Assembly: GCA_003535195.1 (NCBI GenBank) | Contig: DOHN01000108.1 | Coordinates: 12,873 to 25,618 of the forward strand | DNA length: 12,746 bases | Direction: 5' to 3' | Source of the DNA: Ruminiclostridium sp. | GTDB taxonomy: Bacteria > Bacillota > Clostridia > DSM-8532 | Part shown: piece after piece, positions 1-6,298 of the stretch | Position numbering within the stretch: the first letter of the stretch is position 1 | Layout: each line of letters opens with the position of its first letter | The notes under the pieces: generated by a model | What the model saw: only the letters and a program-made list of their open reading frames with translations | Databases searched by the model: none | What the model was told of the DNA's origin: nothing | Made by a program: the position numbers and the translations under genes

Positions 1-902
1 TGGCCGGCAAACATGGTTGCAATGGCCTTAGGAGATGTTTCTGAATTTTTCCTGCCGATTAATAATGCATAGAGAGCTGCAAGCCCGGGAGTGAAAAGCA
101 GTATGCAGCTGGAAAGATTACTTGCGCCTTTGCCAAGCTGGGCTGTAAAAAAGGTGGCCTTTAGCTGAGCATCCAGGAAGAAGGGCAAGAATATAATTAC
201 AGGAAGTAAAAGTGCCCTCCAGCCTTTTTTTAACGATTCTCCAAGTTTTGGAATATCTTCCGGTACCATGGGCTGTACCTTATAATAGCGACAAAAAGCA
301 TAAAGTGTTATGGCTCTTTGGATAATGAACCAAATGGAAATACCCCACATTAAAAGCCAGAATTGCGACATTGTATACCTATCGGGATATAAGGCGCCCA
401 ATACACCAAACGCTGCCGTAATAACACCTGCCGGGGGAATCATATTGCCCATTGTGCTGGCCGACATCTCAATATTGGCAGCCAGATGAGCCGGAAATCC
501 GGATTTCTTCATGGCTGGAATGGTAAACACTCCTGTGGCGGCAACATTACCGGCGCCTGAACCGGACAACGCACCCATAAAAGTACTGCCGATAAGCGCC
601 ACATAGCCGGCGCCGCCTCTGAACCGCCCAAAAATTGCAAGAATGATATTAATGCAGTCATCAATAACTCTGGTATGGCCAAAAATCTGAGCCACTGCCA
701 GGAATGCGACAATAGCATAAAATAATGTGTTTGTAGATGTGGAAAAAAGATGTGTAAAGAATTCTGACCAATGGCCCGTTATAGCAATCATAACAATATA
801 GCCAATGAACATTGCTTCATAAATGGGACGTTTGAAGACCACAAAAACAAGCACAATAGCAACCAATAAAGCAACTAGATAAAGTATTTCAATAGGCACC
901 AA
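1..902 (-). CDS. TRAP transporter large permease (DctM-like), 3' end outside window
   Basis: About 300 N-terminal residues of a polytopic inner-membrane permease; the C-terminus lies beyond the left edge. TRAP large subunits carry out sodium-driven uptake of carboxylates and similar solutes delivered by a periplasmic or lipid-anchored binding protein. The best signature is the stretch around residues 105-160: GALSGSGAGNVAATG, then a TIPAMKKSG loop and EMSASTMGNMIPPAG, typical of the DctM domain. Hydrophobic segments begin at residue 5 with no preceding four-helix DctQ domain, so the small subunit, if any, is encoded separately or absent. The start is TTG at 902-900: an in-frame TGA lies two codons upstream, and AAGGAG at 915-910 sits 7 bases before it; GTG at 899 is the alternative. 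The nearby ATG at 909 runs into a stop after six codons. It lies 105 bases after the SSS symporter with no clear terminator between, so it is probably the distal part of the same operon. The substrate is unknown. Confidence 0.85.
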   Translation of the reverse strand, partial: MVPIEILYLVALLVAIVLVFVVFKRPIYEAMFIGYIVMIAITGHWSEFFTHLFSTSTNTLFYAIVAFLAVAQIFGHTRVIDDCINIILAIFGRFRGGAGYVALIGSTFMGALSGSGAGNVAATGVFTIPAMKKSGFPAHLAANIEMSASTMGNMIPPAGVITAAFGVLGALYPDRYTMSQFWLLMWGISIWFIIQRAITLYAFCRYYKVQPMVPEDIPKLGESLKKGWRALLLPVIIFLPFFLDAQLKATFFTAQLGKGASNLSSCILLFTPGLAALYALLIGRKNSETSPKAIATMFAG

Positions 903-1007
903 GTTTCATCTCCTTACATATGTATTTATCAATTCAAGGGCTGAAAGATGGAATCTAATATACTTAAAAATCTCTGTTGTGTTTACACCTCATTCATGTA
1001 AATAAAT

Positions 1008-2414
1008 CTAGTTAACCTCGTATATTTTATTTGGAGCTTTGTTGCATATCAAACTGGATACAATGGTTGAAACAAGAGCTGTTATCACGGATACGTAGGT
1101 TTCATTGAATTGCGGGTGAATCGGATATGTACCGTTTATGGCTTTGTATAGCACCCATAACAAACCTACAGAAGCTGTTATCAGCATACCATAGATAGCA
1201 CCTTTTTCGGATGTTTTCTTCCAATAGATTCCCAGGAGAAGAACTACAAAAAGTGAGCCTCTAATGGTATATGCAAAATAGACAATATCCAATATCCTGC
1301 TGCTGTCATACATAGCTATAGCGATCACCATGCACAGCACACCAGAAATAGCAGTGGTAAGACGGGATACAAACAATACATTTTTATCAGAAGCATTGGG
1401 TCTTAGGCGACGCTGATAAATATCTTTCGTTATCATGGTTCCTGATGCCAGTATGATGGGAGAAACTGTAGAAAGAACAGCGGCAAGAATAGAAGCCAAT
1501 ACGATGCCGCCGGCAAGGGGATTCATATTCATTAAAAGTGTCGGCAAAGCCAGTTTTCCATTTGCAAGATCCGGAAACTTCACTTTGGCGGCCATACCAA
1601 GCAATGCGGTAAGAATACCGAAGGGTGCAACAATAAATGCTGTTATGTAAGCAGACTTTTTTGCGACAGGCGCATCCCTAGCGGCTAAAATTGGCTGTAT
1701 TCCTGCCTGGGCAGTACATGCGCCAAGAACGGAAGCGATAACCCATGAAGATACTTTTGGCATACCGATGTAAGTCATATTAAAATAACTTTCCGGCAGC
1801 TCCGCCTGCATCCCGGCAATTCCGCCCACATCTTTGCCTACGAGCACTATAGCAAGTATCACACCGCTATACATTGCAATGATATGCAAAATATTTGTAT
1901 ATCCTACTGCTACCATACCTCCGGCAAGGGTATAGATGATAAAGCCTGTTCCCAAAATGAGTACCGCTGTGACATAATCCATACCGAATACGCTTACGCC
2001 CAATGTCCCTGCTGCCACAATCTGCGATGTGCCTACAGCTATCATGACAAATGTAAGCAATATGCTTGAAACTGTTCTGGCATCAGGTCCGATAAACTTT
2101 TCAATAATACCCGGAACTGTCACAGTATCCAGGCTTCGATACAGTTTTGCAAAGAATATCGCTAAAAAAATGATCCCTATTCCGTTGGCCAAGGTGTACC
2201 ATGCACCGGAGATACCAAACTCATACCCATACTCAGATACTCCGGTTGTTGAGGTGCCGCCAAGCCATTCTCCCGTGCCCGCCGCGACACACATAAGAAC
2301 TCCTAAGCCTGCTCCATGAAACGAACTTGAAGATTTGGCATTTCTTTTGGCAATTATACCAATAAAAACGGTAATCGCCAGATAAATAAGCATTATTAAC
2401 GGCTGCAAAGTCAT
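1008..2414 (-). CDS. Sodium:solute symporter (SSS) family protein
   Basis: A 468-residue polytopic membrane protein with roughly 12-13 hydrophobic segments from residue 5 to 456, normal for the SSS family (relatives of PanF and PutP). Visible family features are the N-terminal helix followed by a glycine-rich GTGEWLGGTSTTG stretch (residues 46-58, the TM2 region), the TLAGGMVAVGYTN region (162-174), and LAAVLSTVSPIILASG followed by TKDIY (310-333). The last corresponds to the SSS signature containing Na2-site Ser/Thr residues. The expected function is sodium-coupled uptake of a small organic solute, often a carboxylate, at the cytoplasmic membrane. The substrate cannot be read from the sequence. 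ATG at 2414 follows GAGG at 2427-2424 with a spacer of 9. It lies 79 bases downstream of the DUF4387 gene and is probably cotranscribed with it. It is intact with no odd features. Confidence 0.88.
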   Translation of the reverse strand: MTLQPLIMLIYLAITVFIGIIAKRNAKSSSSFHGAGLGVLMCVAAGTGEWLGGTSTTGVSEYGYEFGISGAWYTLANGIGIIFLAIFFAKLYRSLDTVTVPGIIEKFIGPDARTVSSILLTFVMIAVGTSQIVAAGTLGVSVFGMDYVTAVLILGTGFIIYTLAGGMVAVGYTNILHIIAMYSGVILAIVLVGKDVGGIAGMQAELPESYFNMTYIGMPKVSSWVIASVLGACTAQAGIQPILAARDAPVAKKSAYITAFIVAPFGILTALLGMAAKVKFPDLANGKLALPTLLMNMNPLAGGIVLASILAAVLSTVSPIILASGTMITKDIYQRRLRPNASDKNVLFVSRLTTAISGVLCMVIAIAMYDSSRILDIVYFAYTIRGSLFVVLLLGIYWKKTSEKGAIYGMLITASVGLLWVLYKAINGTYPIHPQFNETYVSVITALVSTIVSSLICNKAPNKIYEVN

Positions 2415-2493
2415 ATCATATTACCTCGTTAAAAAACTTCTATAAAAATAGCAAGCGAGAGGATACATATGATGCCAGATTAATAGTTGTGTA

Positions 2494-2826
2494 CTATTCT
2501 TCCATGGGTATCTCTATGTCATACAGAGGCGCATACTGCTGACAGCCGAACACATCGCCTTCGCCAAAAGAACCGCTGGGAACCAGCCTGTTAATCGTAA
2601 ACTTTATGGCATAAGCCGGATCAAATTCAACAAAGTCTGCAATCCTGCTTTCAGGAATATCAAAAAGTTCAGAAATGGTCTTTTTGTTTAAGACACCGCT
2701 TTTTTTAACAAGTTCATAGTTTTCAGACTCACGAAAAATAATATCAAAAGTGATTCGGTCCGTACCCGCATTCTTACTACGGATGGTTTTAGCTAAATCA
2801 ACCAGCTTTACTGTTTTCACATTCAT
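2494..2826 (-). CDS. DUF4387 family protein, partner of the AtuA-like protein
   Basis: A small soluble protein of 110 residues with no signal peptide or membrane segment. It fits DUF4387, a family normally encoded directly after, or fused to, AtuA-like (DUF1446) proteins. Diagnostic-looking stretches are IRSKNAGTDRITFDIIF (residues 15-31) and the C-terminal SGSFGEGDVFGCQQYAPL (84-101). It begins only 6 bases after the AtuA-like stop codon, so the two are translationally linked and probably work as a complex or a two-part enzyme; this is inferred from conserved pairing, as no activity is established. Start choice is unsettled. AGGAGG at 2834-2829 is only 2 bases from the ATG at 2826, whereas the in-frame GTG at 2820 (codon 3) has a spacer of 8 and may be the true start, giving 108 residues. 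Confidence 0.85.
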   Translation of the reverse strand: MNVKTVKLVDLAKTIRSKNAGTDRITFDIIFRESENYELVKKSGVLNKKTISELFDIPESRIADFVEFDPAYAIKFTINRLVPSGSFGEGDVFGCQQYAPLYDIEIPMEE

Positions 2827-2832
2827 TACCTC

Positions 2833-4203
2833 CTACTCACCTATTTCGATCATTTTGACGGGGAACAACTCCAGTGGATCGTCCACTTCAACAGTATGAT
2901 TCATAGTCCATGTATACGCCGGAGAAACCTCTACCACCTCATCAAGAATAAAAGCTGCTGTACCGGCGGTTCCCTTGACTTCCGGCAGCCTGGCATAGAA
3001 TATCTGTCTGGTACCAACAAGAGCAACCTCCTCAGCAACCTTTTTGTCAGGGGCTACACCTTCCACTACTACCAGGAGCTCGTGGGATTTAGTTTCTTTT
3101 ATGGGCTCTAAATCGCCCATAACTCCGTTTTTACCGAAGATTCGATAGCTTAAATGATACTCTGCATTAGGCTGTCTCTCTTTAACCTGGGCCTTAGCCC
3201 ATTCAATTACTTTATCAATGTTTTTGATGGTATATGGATCCCTTATTCCCGCCATACCTAAATAGCGCTCGCCAACTTTACCGGAGCCTTCAAGTTTAAC
3301 CTTTATTCTGCCTTTAATTGGAATGAATTTGGCGCCTGTAATTCGGCAGGTCTTTTCGTTAAACTGTTCATATTCACAATCAGACATGTCCATCATGCCG
3401 CCGGCAACATATTCGTAATAGGGATTTGTCCTTTCATACATAGCATGGCCTGCGACAGAAGCAATTGTACATCTTTGATTGGGATGCATTGCCGTAACTT
3501 TTACATCATCCTTGGTAATGGTACCAATAACCGATTCTTTTGCGCCATAAGGTTCAGCACAGAAGGAAGCGCACTCAAGGACCTTGCCGCAATAATAGGC
3601 GATGTTCTCCGGGAAACCTTCATAAATGGCTGGAGCCGCAAAAACAGCCACGTCACTGGAACGTCCGCCTATGATAACGTCGGCGCCCATTTTAAGAGCT
3701 TTTATGTAAGGATGTACGCCGGCAACAGCAACGATTCGATCTGTCTTGTCCAGTTCTTCTATCGTTAAATTGCTTCGACTATCCAAGCCTTCTATTGTTT
3801 CACCATTGTTCATTTTCTTGCGCAAATACTCTTTGTCCACCTCGGAATAAAAATATGCAAGTTTAAATTTTTTCATATTATGTTTTTTGGCAAGTTCGCG
3901 GATATAACCAACATAAGCGTCAACATGGTTATCTGAGCCCGTATCACCTGCTGATCCAATAATCATGGGAACGCCCTGTTCCCTGGATGCCAACAGCATA
4001 AGCTCGAGATCATGCTTTTGCCATTCAGGATGGCCCGCATACTTGTCTGTACCTAATGGCACAGGCCCGATATCATCACTTCCTGAATCGCAACAGTAAT
4101 AGTCCGGTTTTGTTTTGGCTCCAATCCAGAAGCTTTCTTCTTTAGTTGGTGCAAAGCCAAGATGTCCGTTGGGTGAAATGATTCTTAAGGTATCCTTACC
4201 CAT
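2833..4203 (-). CDS. AtuA-like (DUF1446) family protein
   Basis: A 456-residue soluble protein of the family named after AtuA of the Pseudomonas acyclic-terpene utilisation cluster; the biochemical reaction of the family is not settled. Recognisable blocks are an acidic glycine-rich CCDSGSDDIGP (residues 37-47), GSAGDTGSDNH (83-93), the VAGVHPYIKALKMGADVIIGGRSSD region (160-184) and AMHPNQRCTIASVAGHAMYE (238-257). The length is normal for the stand-alone form that pairs with a separate DUF4387 protein. ATG at 4203 is preceded by AGGAGG (4218-4213) with a spacer of 9; an ATG at 4210 is out of frame. It is the first gene of the operon, with a consensus promoter and palindromic operator upstream, and is followed by DUF4387 and two transporters. 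Together these suggest catabolism of an imported carboxylate or its CoA derivative. That role is inferred from context, and the terpene name should not be taken as its substrate. Confidence 0.88.
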   Translation of the reverse strand: MGKDTLRIISPNGHLGFAPTKEESFWIGAKTKPDYYCCDSGSDDIGPVPLGTDKYAGHPEWQKHDLELMLLASREQGVPMIIGSAGDTGSDNHVDAYVGYIRELAKKHNMKKFKLAYFYSEVDKEYLRKKMNNGETIEGLDSRSNLTIEELDKTDRIVAVAGVHPYIKALKMGADVIIGGRSSDVAVFAAPAIYEGFPENIAYYCGKVLECASFCAEPYGAKESVIGTITKDDVKVTAMHPNQRCTIASVAGHAMYERTNPYYEYVAGGMMDMSDCEYEQFNEKTCRITGAKFIPIKGRIKVKLEGSGKVGERYLGMAGIRDPYTIKNIDKVIEWAKAQVKERQPNAEYHLSYRIFGKNGVMGDLEPIKETKSHELLVVVEGVAPDKKVAEEVALVGTRQIFYARLPEVKGTAGTAAFILDEVVEVSPAYTWTMNHTVEVDDPLELFPVKMIEIGE

Positions 4204-4230
4204 AGTCCATGACCTCCTCTGAATTTTTTA

Positions 4231-4264
4231 TATACCGCATAATAACATGTCATGTCCCGGTATA
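4231..4264. promoter_or_regulatory. 34-bp interrupted dyad around an ACATGT core in the operon leader
   Basis: TATACCG (4231-4237) and CGGTATA (4258-4264) are perfect inverted arms whose centre (4247.5) coincides exactly with an ACATGT hexamer at 4245-4250. That hexamer is also the core of the operator at 4270-4285, and the two centres are exactly 30 bp apart, about three helical turns. This suggests a second GntR binding site cooperating with the first. In the transcript the same bases could form a 7-bp stem with a 20-base loop in the 5' leader. No T-run follows, so it is not an intrinsic terminator. Confidence 0.5.
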
Positions 4265-4269
4265 CATTG

Positions 4270-4285
4270 TTATAACATGTTATAA
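4270..4285. promoter_or_regulatory. Perfect 16-bp palindrome, probable GntR operator
   Basis: TTATAACATGTTATAA is a perfect palindrome centred at 4277.5. It touches the last base of the -10 hexamer and covers the predicted transcription start of the AtuA-like operon, a classical repressor position. Eleven of its bases recur at the promoter of the adjacent gntR gene (5311-5321). GntR-family dimers bind such short palindromes; the assignment to this regulator is inferred from position and repetition. Confidence 0.68.
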
Positions 4286-4313
4286 TTATAATAATATTAT
4301 TTTGTTATGTCAA
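4285..4313 (-). promoter_or_regulatory. Consensus sigma-A promoter of the AtuA-like operon
   Basis: On the minus strand TTGACA (4313-4308) and TATAAT (4290-4285) are separated by exactly 17 bases; both hexamers and the spacing are perfect consensus. The predicted start is near 4278, giving a leader of about 75 bases before the ATG at 4203. A promoter this strong is expected to need a repressor, which fits the overlapping palindrome. Confidence 0.82.
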
Positions 4314-4506
4314 TATATATTTAGTTATTTAAGAAAATTAAAAATAGAAATATTTTAAAAACGGGGTATTCCTGAAAAATATCTTTAATATATTTTTGAA
4401 TTATATGAAATGACATGATTCCTATGAATAACAAAATACAGCCAAATAGTTTAATACTATTTTTGCCATGTAACATCACATTTAATGTCCTACGAATTAT
4501 TACTGA
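4314..4506. other. AT-rich non-coding stretch between gntR and the operon promoter
   Basis: This is the upstream part of the only gene-free gap slightly over 300 bases (4204-4506); the rest of that gap is the promoter, operators and leader described separately. No coding region is seen. Two purely AT stems occur: AAAAATAT/ATATTTTT (4375-4382 with 4390-4397) and AAATAGT/ACTATTT (4444-4450 with 4456-4462). Either could be a weak terminator after gntR, but neither has the G/C stem plus T-run expected, so read-through from gntR into the operon is possible. Confidence 0.4.
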
Positions 4507-5250
4507 TTAATTCAATTCTCTCTTTATAGAAAAGGCATACTTATCCGAACGATAATAGCCTAGCTTGTATTCAAGGGGAGTATCTCCGGATGAATACAAT
4601 TGAGATTCTAATAATAGAAGAGCCCCTCCTAATGGTATATTTAATATCTTACTCAGATCTTTATTGGCATTCACTGCCATAATTTTCTGAGAAATTCTGT
4701 CTATACTGATACCAATTTTTACATAGAGGTCATAGGATGAAAACGCCTCTCCATCGTTCTCCATCTCTTTGGCACACTCATACATCAAATGGCCCGTTTT
4801 TTCATCAAAATAAGATTGGTAATAAACGATCGGAGAATTTCGGGAATAACCAATAAGATTTAAATTGCATATGTTATTGAAATTCATGGGATTGAGCATT
4901 TCCTGTGCTTTTTTATTTTCAGATTTACTACTAAATGAATGAATTTTGGTATAGCCAACCAAGCCTTTTTCCAAAAGGACCTTTCCGAAATTAATAACCT
5001 TCAGTAAATCTTGACTGATAATTGTTTTTTTAACAAAAGTACCTTTTCCCTGAACAGTATACACTAATTTTTTTTGTTCCAACAGGCTGAGCGCCTGTCT
5101 GGCGGTAATTCTACTGACATTATATTTTAAGCATAAGCGATTTTCCGACGGAAGCTTGTCTTCTTCCTTATATTCTCCATTTATTATAGAATCTTCCAGT
5201 ATATCGGCAAGCTGAATATACATTGGCGTAGAAGAATCCCTGTTAATCAT
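4507..5250 (-). CDS. GntR-family transcriptional regulator with UTRA domain
   Basis: A 247-residue cytoplasmic regulator of the HutC/UTRA subgroup. The N-terminal winged helix-turn-helix spans about residues 8-75. It shows the usual PMYIQLADILEDSIINGEY helix, DKLPSENRLCLKYNVSRITARQAL recognition region and the KGTFV wing (69-73). The UTRA ligand-binding domain occupies about 95-240 and ends with LEYKLGYYRSDKYAF, typical of the family, which senses small effectors such as sugars, histidine derivatives or acids. ATG at 5250 follows AAAGGG (5266-5261) with a 10-base spacer. It lies directly upstream of the AtuA-like operon on the same strand, and the two promoters share an 11-bp sequence. It is therefore very likely autoregulated and the local controller of the operon, most simply as a substrate-released repressor. 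The effector is unknown. Confidence 0.9.
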   Translation of the reverse strand: MINRDSSTPMYIQLADILEDSIINGEYKEEDKLPSENRLCLKYNVSRITARQALSLLEQKKLVYTVQGKGTFVKKTIISQDLLKVINFGKVLLEKGLVGYTKIHSFSSKSENKKAQEMLNPMNFNNICNLNLIGYSRNSPIVYYQSYFDEKTGHLMYECAKEMENDGEAFSSYDLYVKIGISIDRISQKIMAVNANKDLSKILNIPLGGALLLLESQLYSSGDTPLEYKLGYYRSDKYAFSIKRELN

Positions 5251-5309
5251 ATTTAACCGTCCCTTTCTGATGTAATTTTCGAAAGCAACTTTCCAAGATA
5301 TGATTTGAT

Positions 5310-5336
5310 ATTATAACATGTAATGTTTTTTTTCAA
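5310..5336 (-). promoter_or_regulatory. gntR promoter overlapping a copy of the operator sequence
   Basis: On the minus strand TTGAAA (5336-5331) and a perfect TATAAT (5315-5310) are 15 bases apart, short but plausible. The 11-mer ACATGTTATAA (5321-5311) lies across the spacer and the -10 and is identical to half of the palindrome at the AtuA-like promoter. The other half-site here is degenerate, so this is probably a weaker operator used for autoregulation. Confidence 0.58.
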
Positions 5337-5362
5337 CGATAATCTACCATAACTAATAATTA

Positions 5363-5500
5363 ATGCGTAGCAACATCGGCGTTTTTTCTGCTGAACATTT
5401 AGATGTAATAACCTCACCCGTTACCGAAATCAAAGATTTCGAACGGGCGCCCGAGAGCATTGATATTTGCAAGCTCATGTTAAAACCGAGCCACCTATAA
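5363..5500 (+). CDS. Doubtful 45-codon ORF between sigE and gntR
   Basis: An ATG-to-TAA frame encodes 45 residues of ordinary composition (it begins MRSNIGVFSAEHLD and ends LKPSHL), with a stop codon two codons before the ATG and no ribosome binding site upstream. I do not recognise it. It contains the hairpin at 5417-5447, and its last codons form one arm of the hairpin at 5483-5515. It could be a fragment of a former gene, a real small protein, or chance. It is listed because the stretch holds no other gene. Confidence 0.2.
   Translation: MRSNIGVFSAEHLDVITSPVTEIKDFERAPESIDICKLMLKPSHL
5417..5447. other. Strong bulged hairpin between sigE and gntR
   Basis: CCCGTT (5417-5422) pairs with AACGGG (5442-5447), and CGAAATC (5425-5431) pairs with GATTTCG (5435-5441) around an AAA loop. 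This gives 13 base pairs with a 2-base bulge. No T-run follows on either strand, so it is not a standard terminator. It may be a structured RNA, a remnant of a repeat element, or a back-up stop for transcription from sigE. Confidence 0.45.
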
Positions 5501-5515
5501 CGGATGGCCCGGTTT
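5483..5515 (-). terminator. Probable intrinsic terminator downstream of sigE
   Basis: Read on the minus strand, AAACCGGGCCA (5515-5505) and TGGCTCGGTTT (5493-5483) form an 11-bp stem with one G-U pair around an 11-base loop. The stem ends in a short TTTT run. It begins 32 bases past the sigE stop codon and would end the spoIIG transcript before gntR. The T-run is short, so efficiency is uncertain. Confidence 0.58.
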
Positions 5516-5547
5516 GGTACTGCATATGTATGATTTTCTTTATTTTT

Positions 5548-6255
5548 TTAAAGCATTCTGCAGATCTCTCTCTTAAGGCGGCCCAAAATGCGTTTTTCCA
5601 GGCGGGAAATATAAGATTGTGATATGCCCAGCATATCGGCTACTTCTTTTTGTGTTTTTTCCATATGATTATTCAGTCCGAACCTCAGCTCCATAATGCG
5701 TTTTTCACGTATACTCAACTTGTTCATGGCACTGACAAGGAGCTTTTTGTCGGTCTCCTCCTCCAGGTTTTTTTGAATGATATCACTGTCGGTTCCTAAT
5801 ATATCCGAAAGCAGAAGTTCGTTCCCATCCCAGTCCACATTGAGGGGTTCTTCAAAAGAGACTTCACTGCGTGCACGGCTGTTTTTTCGAAGGTACATCA
5901 GTATTTCATTTTCAATACACCGGGAGGCGTAGGTAGCCAGCTTGATGTTGCGTCCGGGGTTATAGGTATTAATGGCCTTGATCAGCCCAATGGTGCCGAT
6001 GGAAGTCAGATCTTCGATATCCACTCCCGTATTTTCAAACTTTCGGGCAATATATACCACCAATCTTAAATTTCTTTCAATGAGAACCCTTTTGACTGAT
6101 AAATCCCCTTTTTCAAGATTGTATAAAAGCGCAGCCTCCTCATCGGCCTGGAGAGGAGGCGGCAGTATTTCCGTACCGCCGATATAGAAAACCTCACTGG
6201 GCTCCTGTTCCTGATTAAACAGGGTTATGATAAACCCGAATACCTTTTCAAACAT
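5548..6255 (-). CDS. sigE: Sporulation sigma factor SigE precursor (pro-sigma-E)
   Basis: A 235-residue sigma-70-family factor that directs early mother-cell gene expression during sporulation. It matches Bacillus SigE over nearly its whole length, including [12 protein letters not shown] (residues 24-35) just after the pro-sequence. Region 2 follows, with [17 protein letters not shown] and [15 protein letters not shown] (61-94), [17 protein letters not shown] (107-123), and [24 protein letters not shown] (133-156). Region 4 has [21 protein letters not shown] (202-222) as its helix-turn-helix. The first 23 residues are the hydrophobic pro-sequence that holds the factor at the membrane. By alignment with B. 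subtilis, cleavage would fall between F23 and Y24. ATG at 6255 follows AAAGGGG with about 10 bases. The gene lies 43 bases after spoIIGA, the protease that processes it. No sigG follows, unlike in most spore formers. Confidence 0.97.
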   Translation of the reverse strand: MFEKVFGFIITLFNQEQEPSEVFYIGGTEILPPPLQADEEAALLYNLEKGDLSVKRVLIERNLRLVVYIARKFENTGVDIEDLTSIGTIGLIKAINTYNPGRNIKLATYASRCIENEILMYLRKNSRARSEVSFEEPLNVDWDGNELLLSDILGTDSDIIQKNLEEETDKKLLVSAMNKLSIREKRIMELRFGLNNHMEKTQKEVADMLGISQSYISRLEKRILGRLKREICRML

Positions 6256-6298
6256 AATAAATTACCCCTTTCTCAATTGCCTTCCGCAAAGCCATTTT

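Noticed and set aside
509..718. Minus-strand 69-codon ORF near the left edge
   Set aside because: It is an alternative frame of the TRAP permease, whose own frame is open from 902 to the edge with clear DctM motifs.
2412..2419. Two-codon ORF (ATG ATA TGA) overlapping the SSS symporter start
   Set aside because: It is too short to be distinguished from chance, and the ribosome binding site spacing favours the symporter ATG at 2414.
3445..3768. Plus-strand ORF of 107 codons opposite the AtuA-like gene
   Set aside because: It is a shadow of a strongly supported minus-strand gene, has no family resemblance, and has no evident ribosome binding site.
4201..4320. Riboswitch in the leader of the AtuA-like operon
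   Set aside because: The leader is only about 75 bases, with one simple dyad and no terminator or anti-terminator pair. The repeated palindromic core fits protein binding better.
4444..4462. AT-only hairpin as a gntR terminator
   Set aside because: The 7-bp A/T stem is too weak, and on the minus strand no T-run follows, so it is mentioned only as a weak structure.
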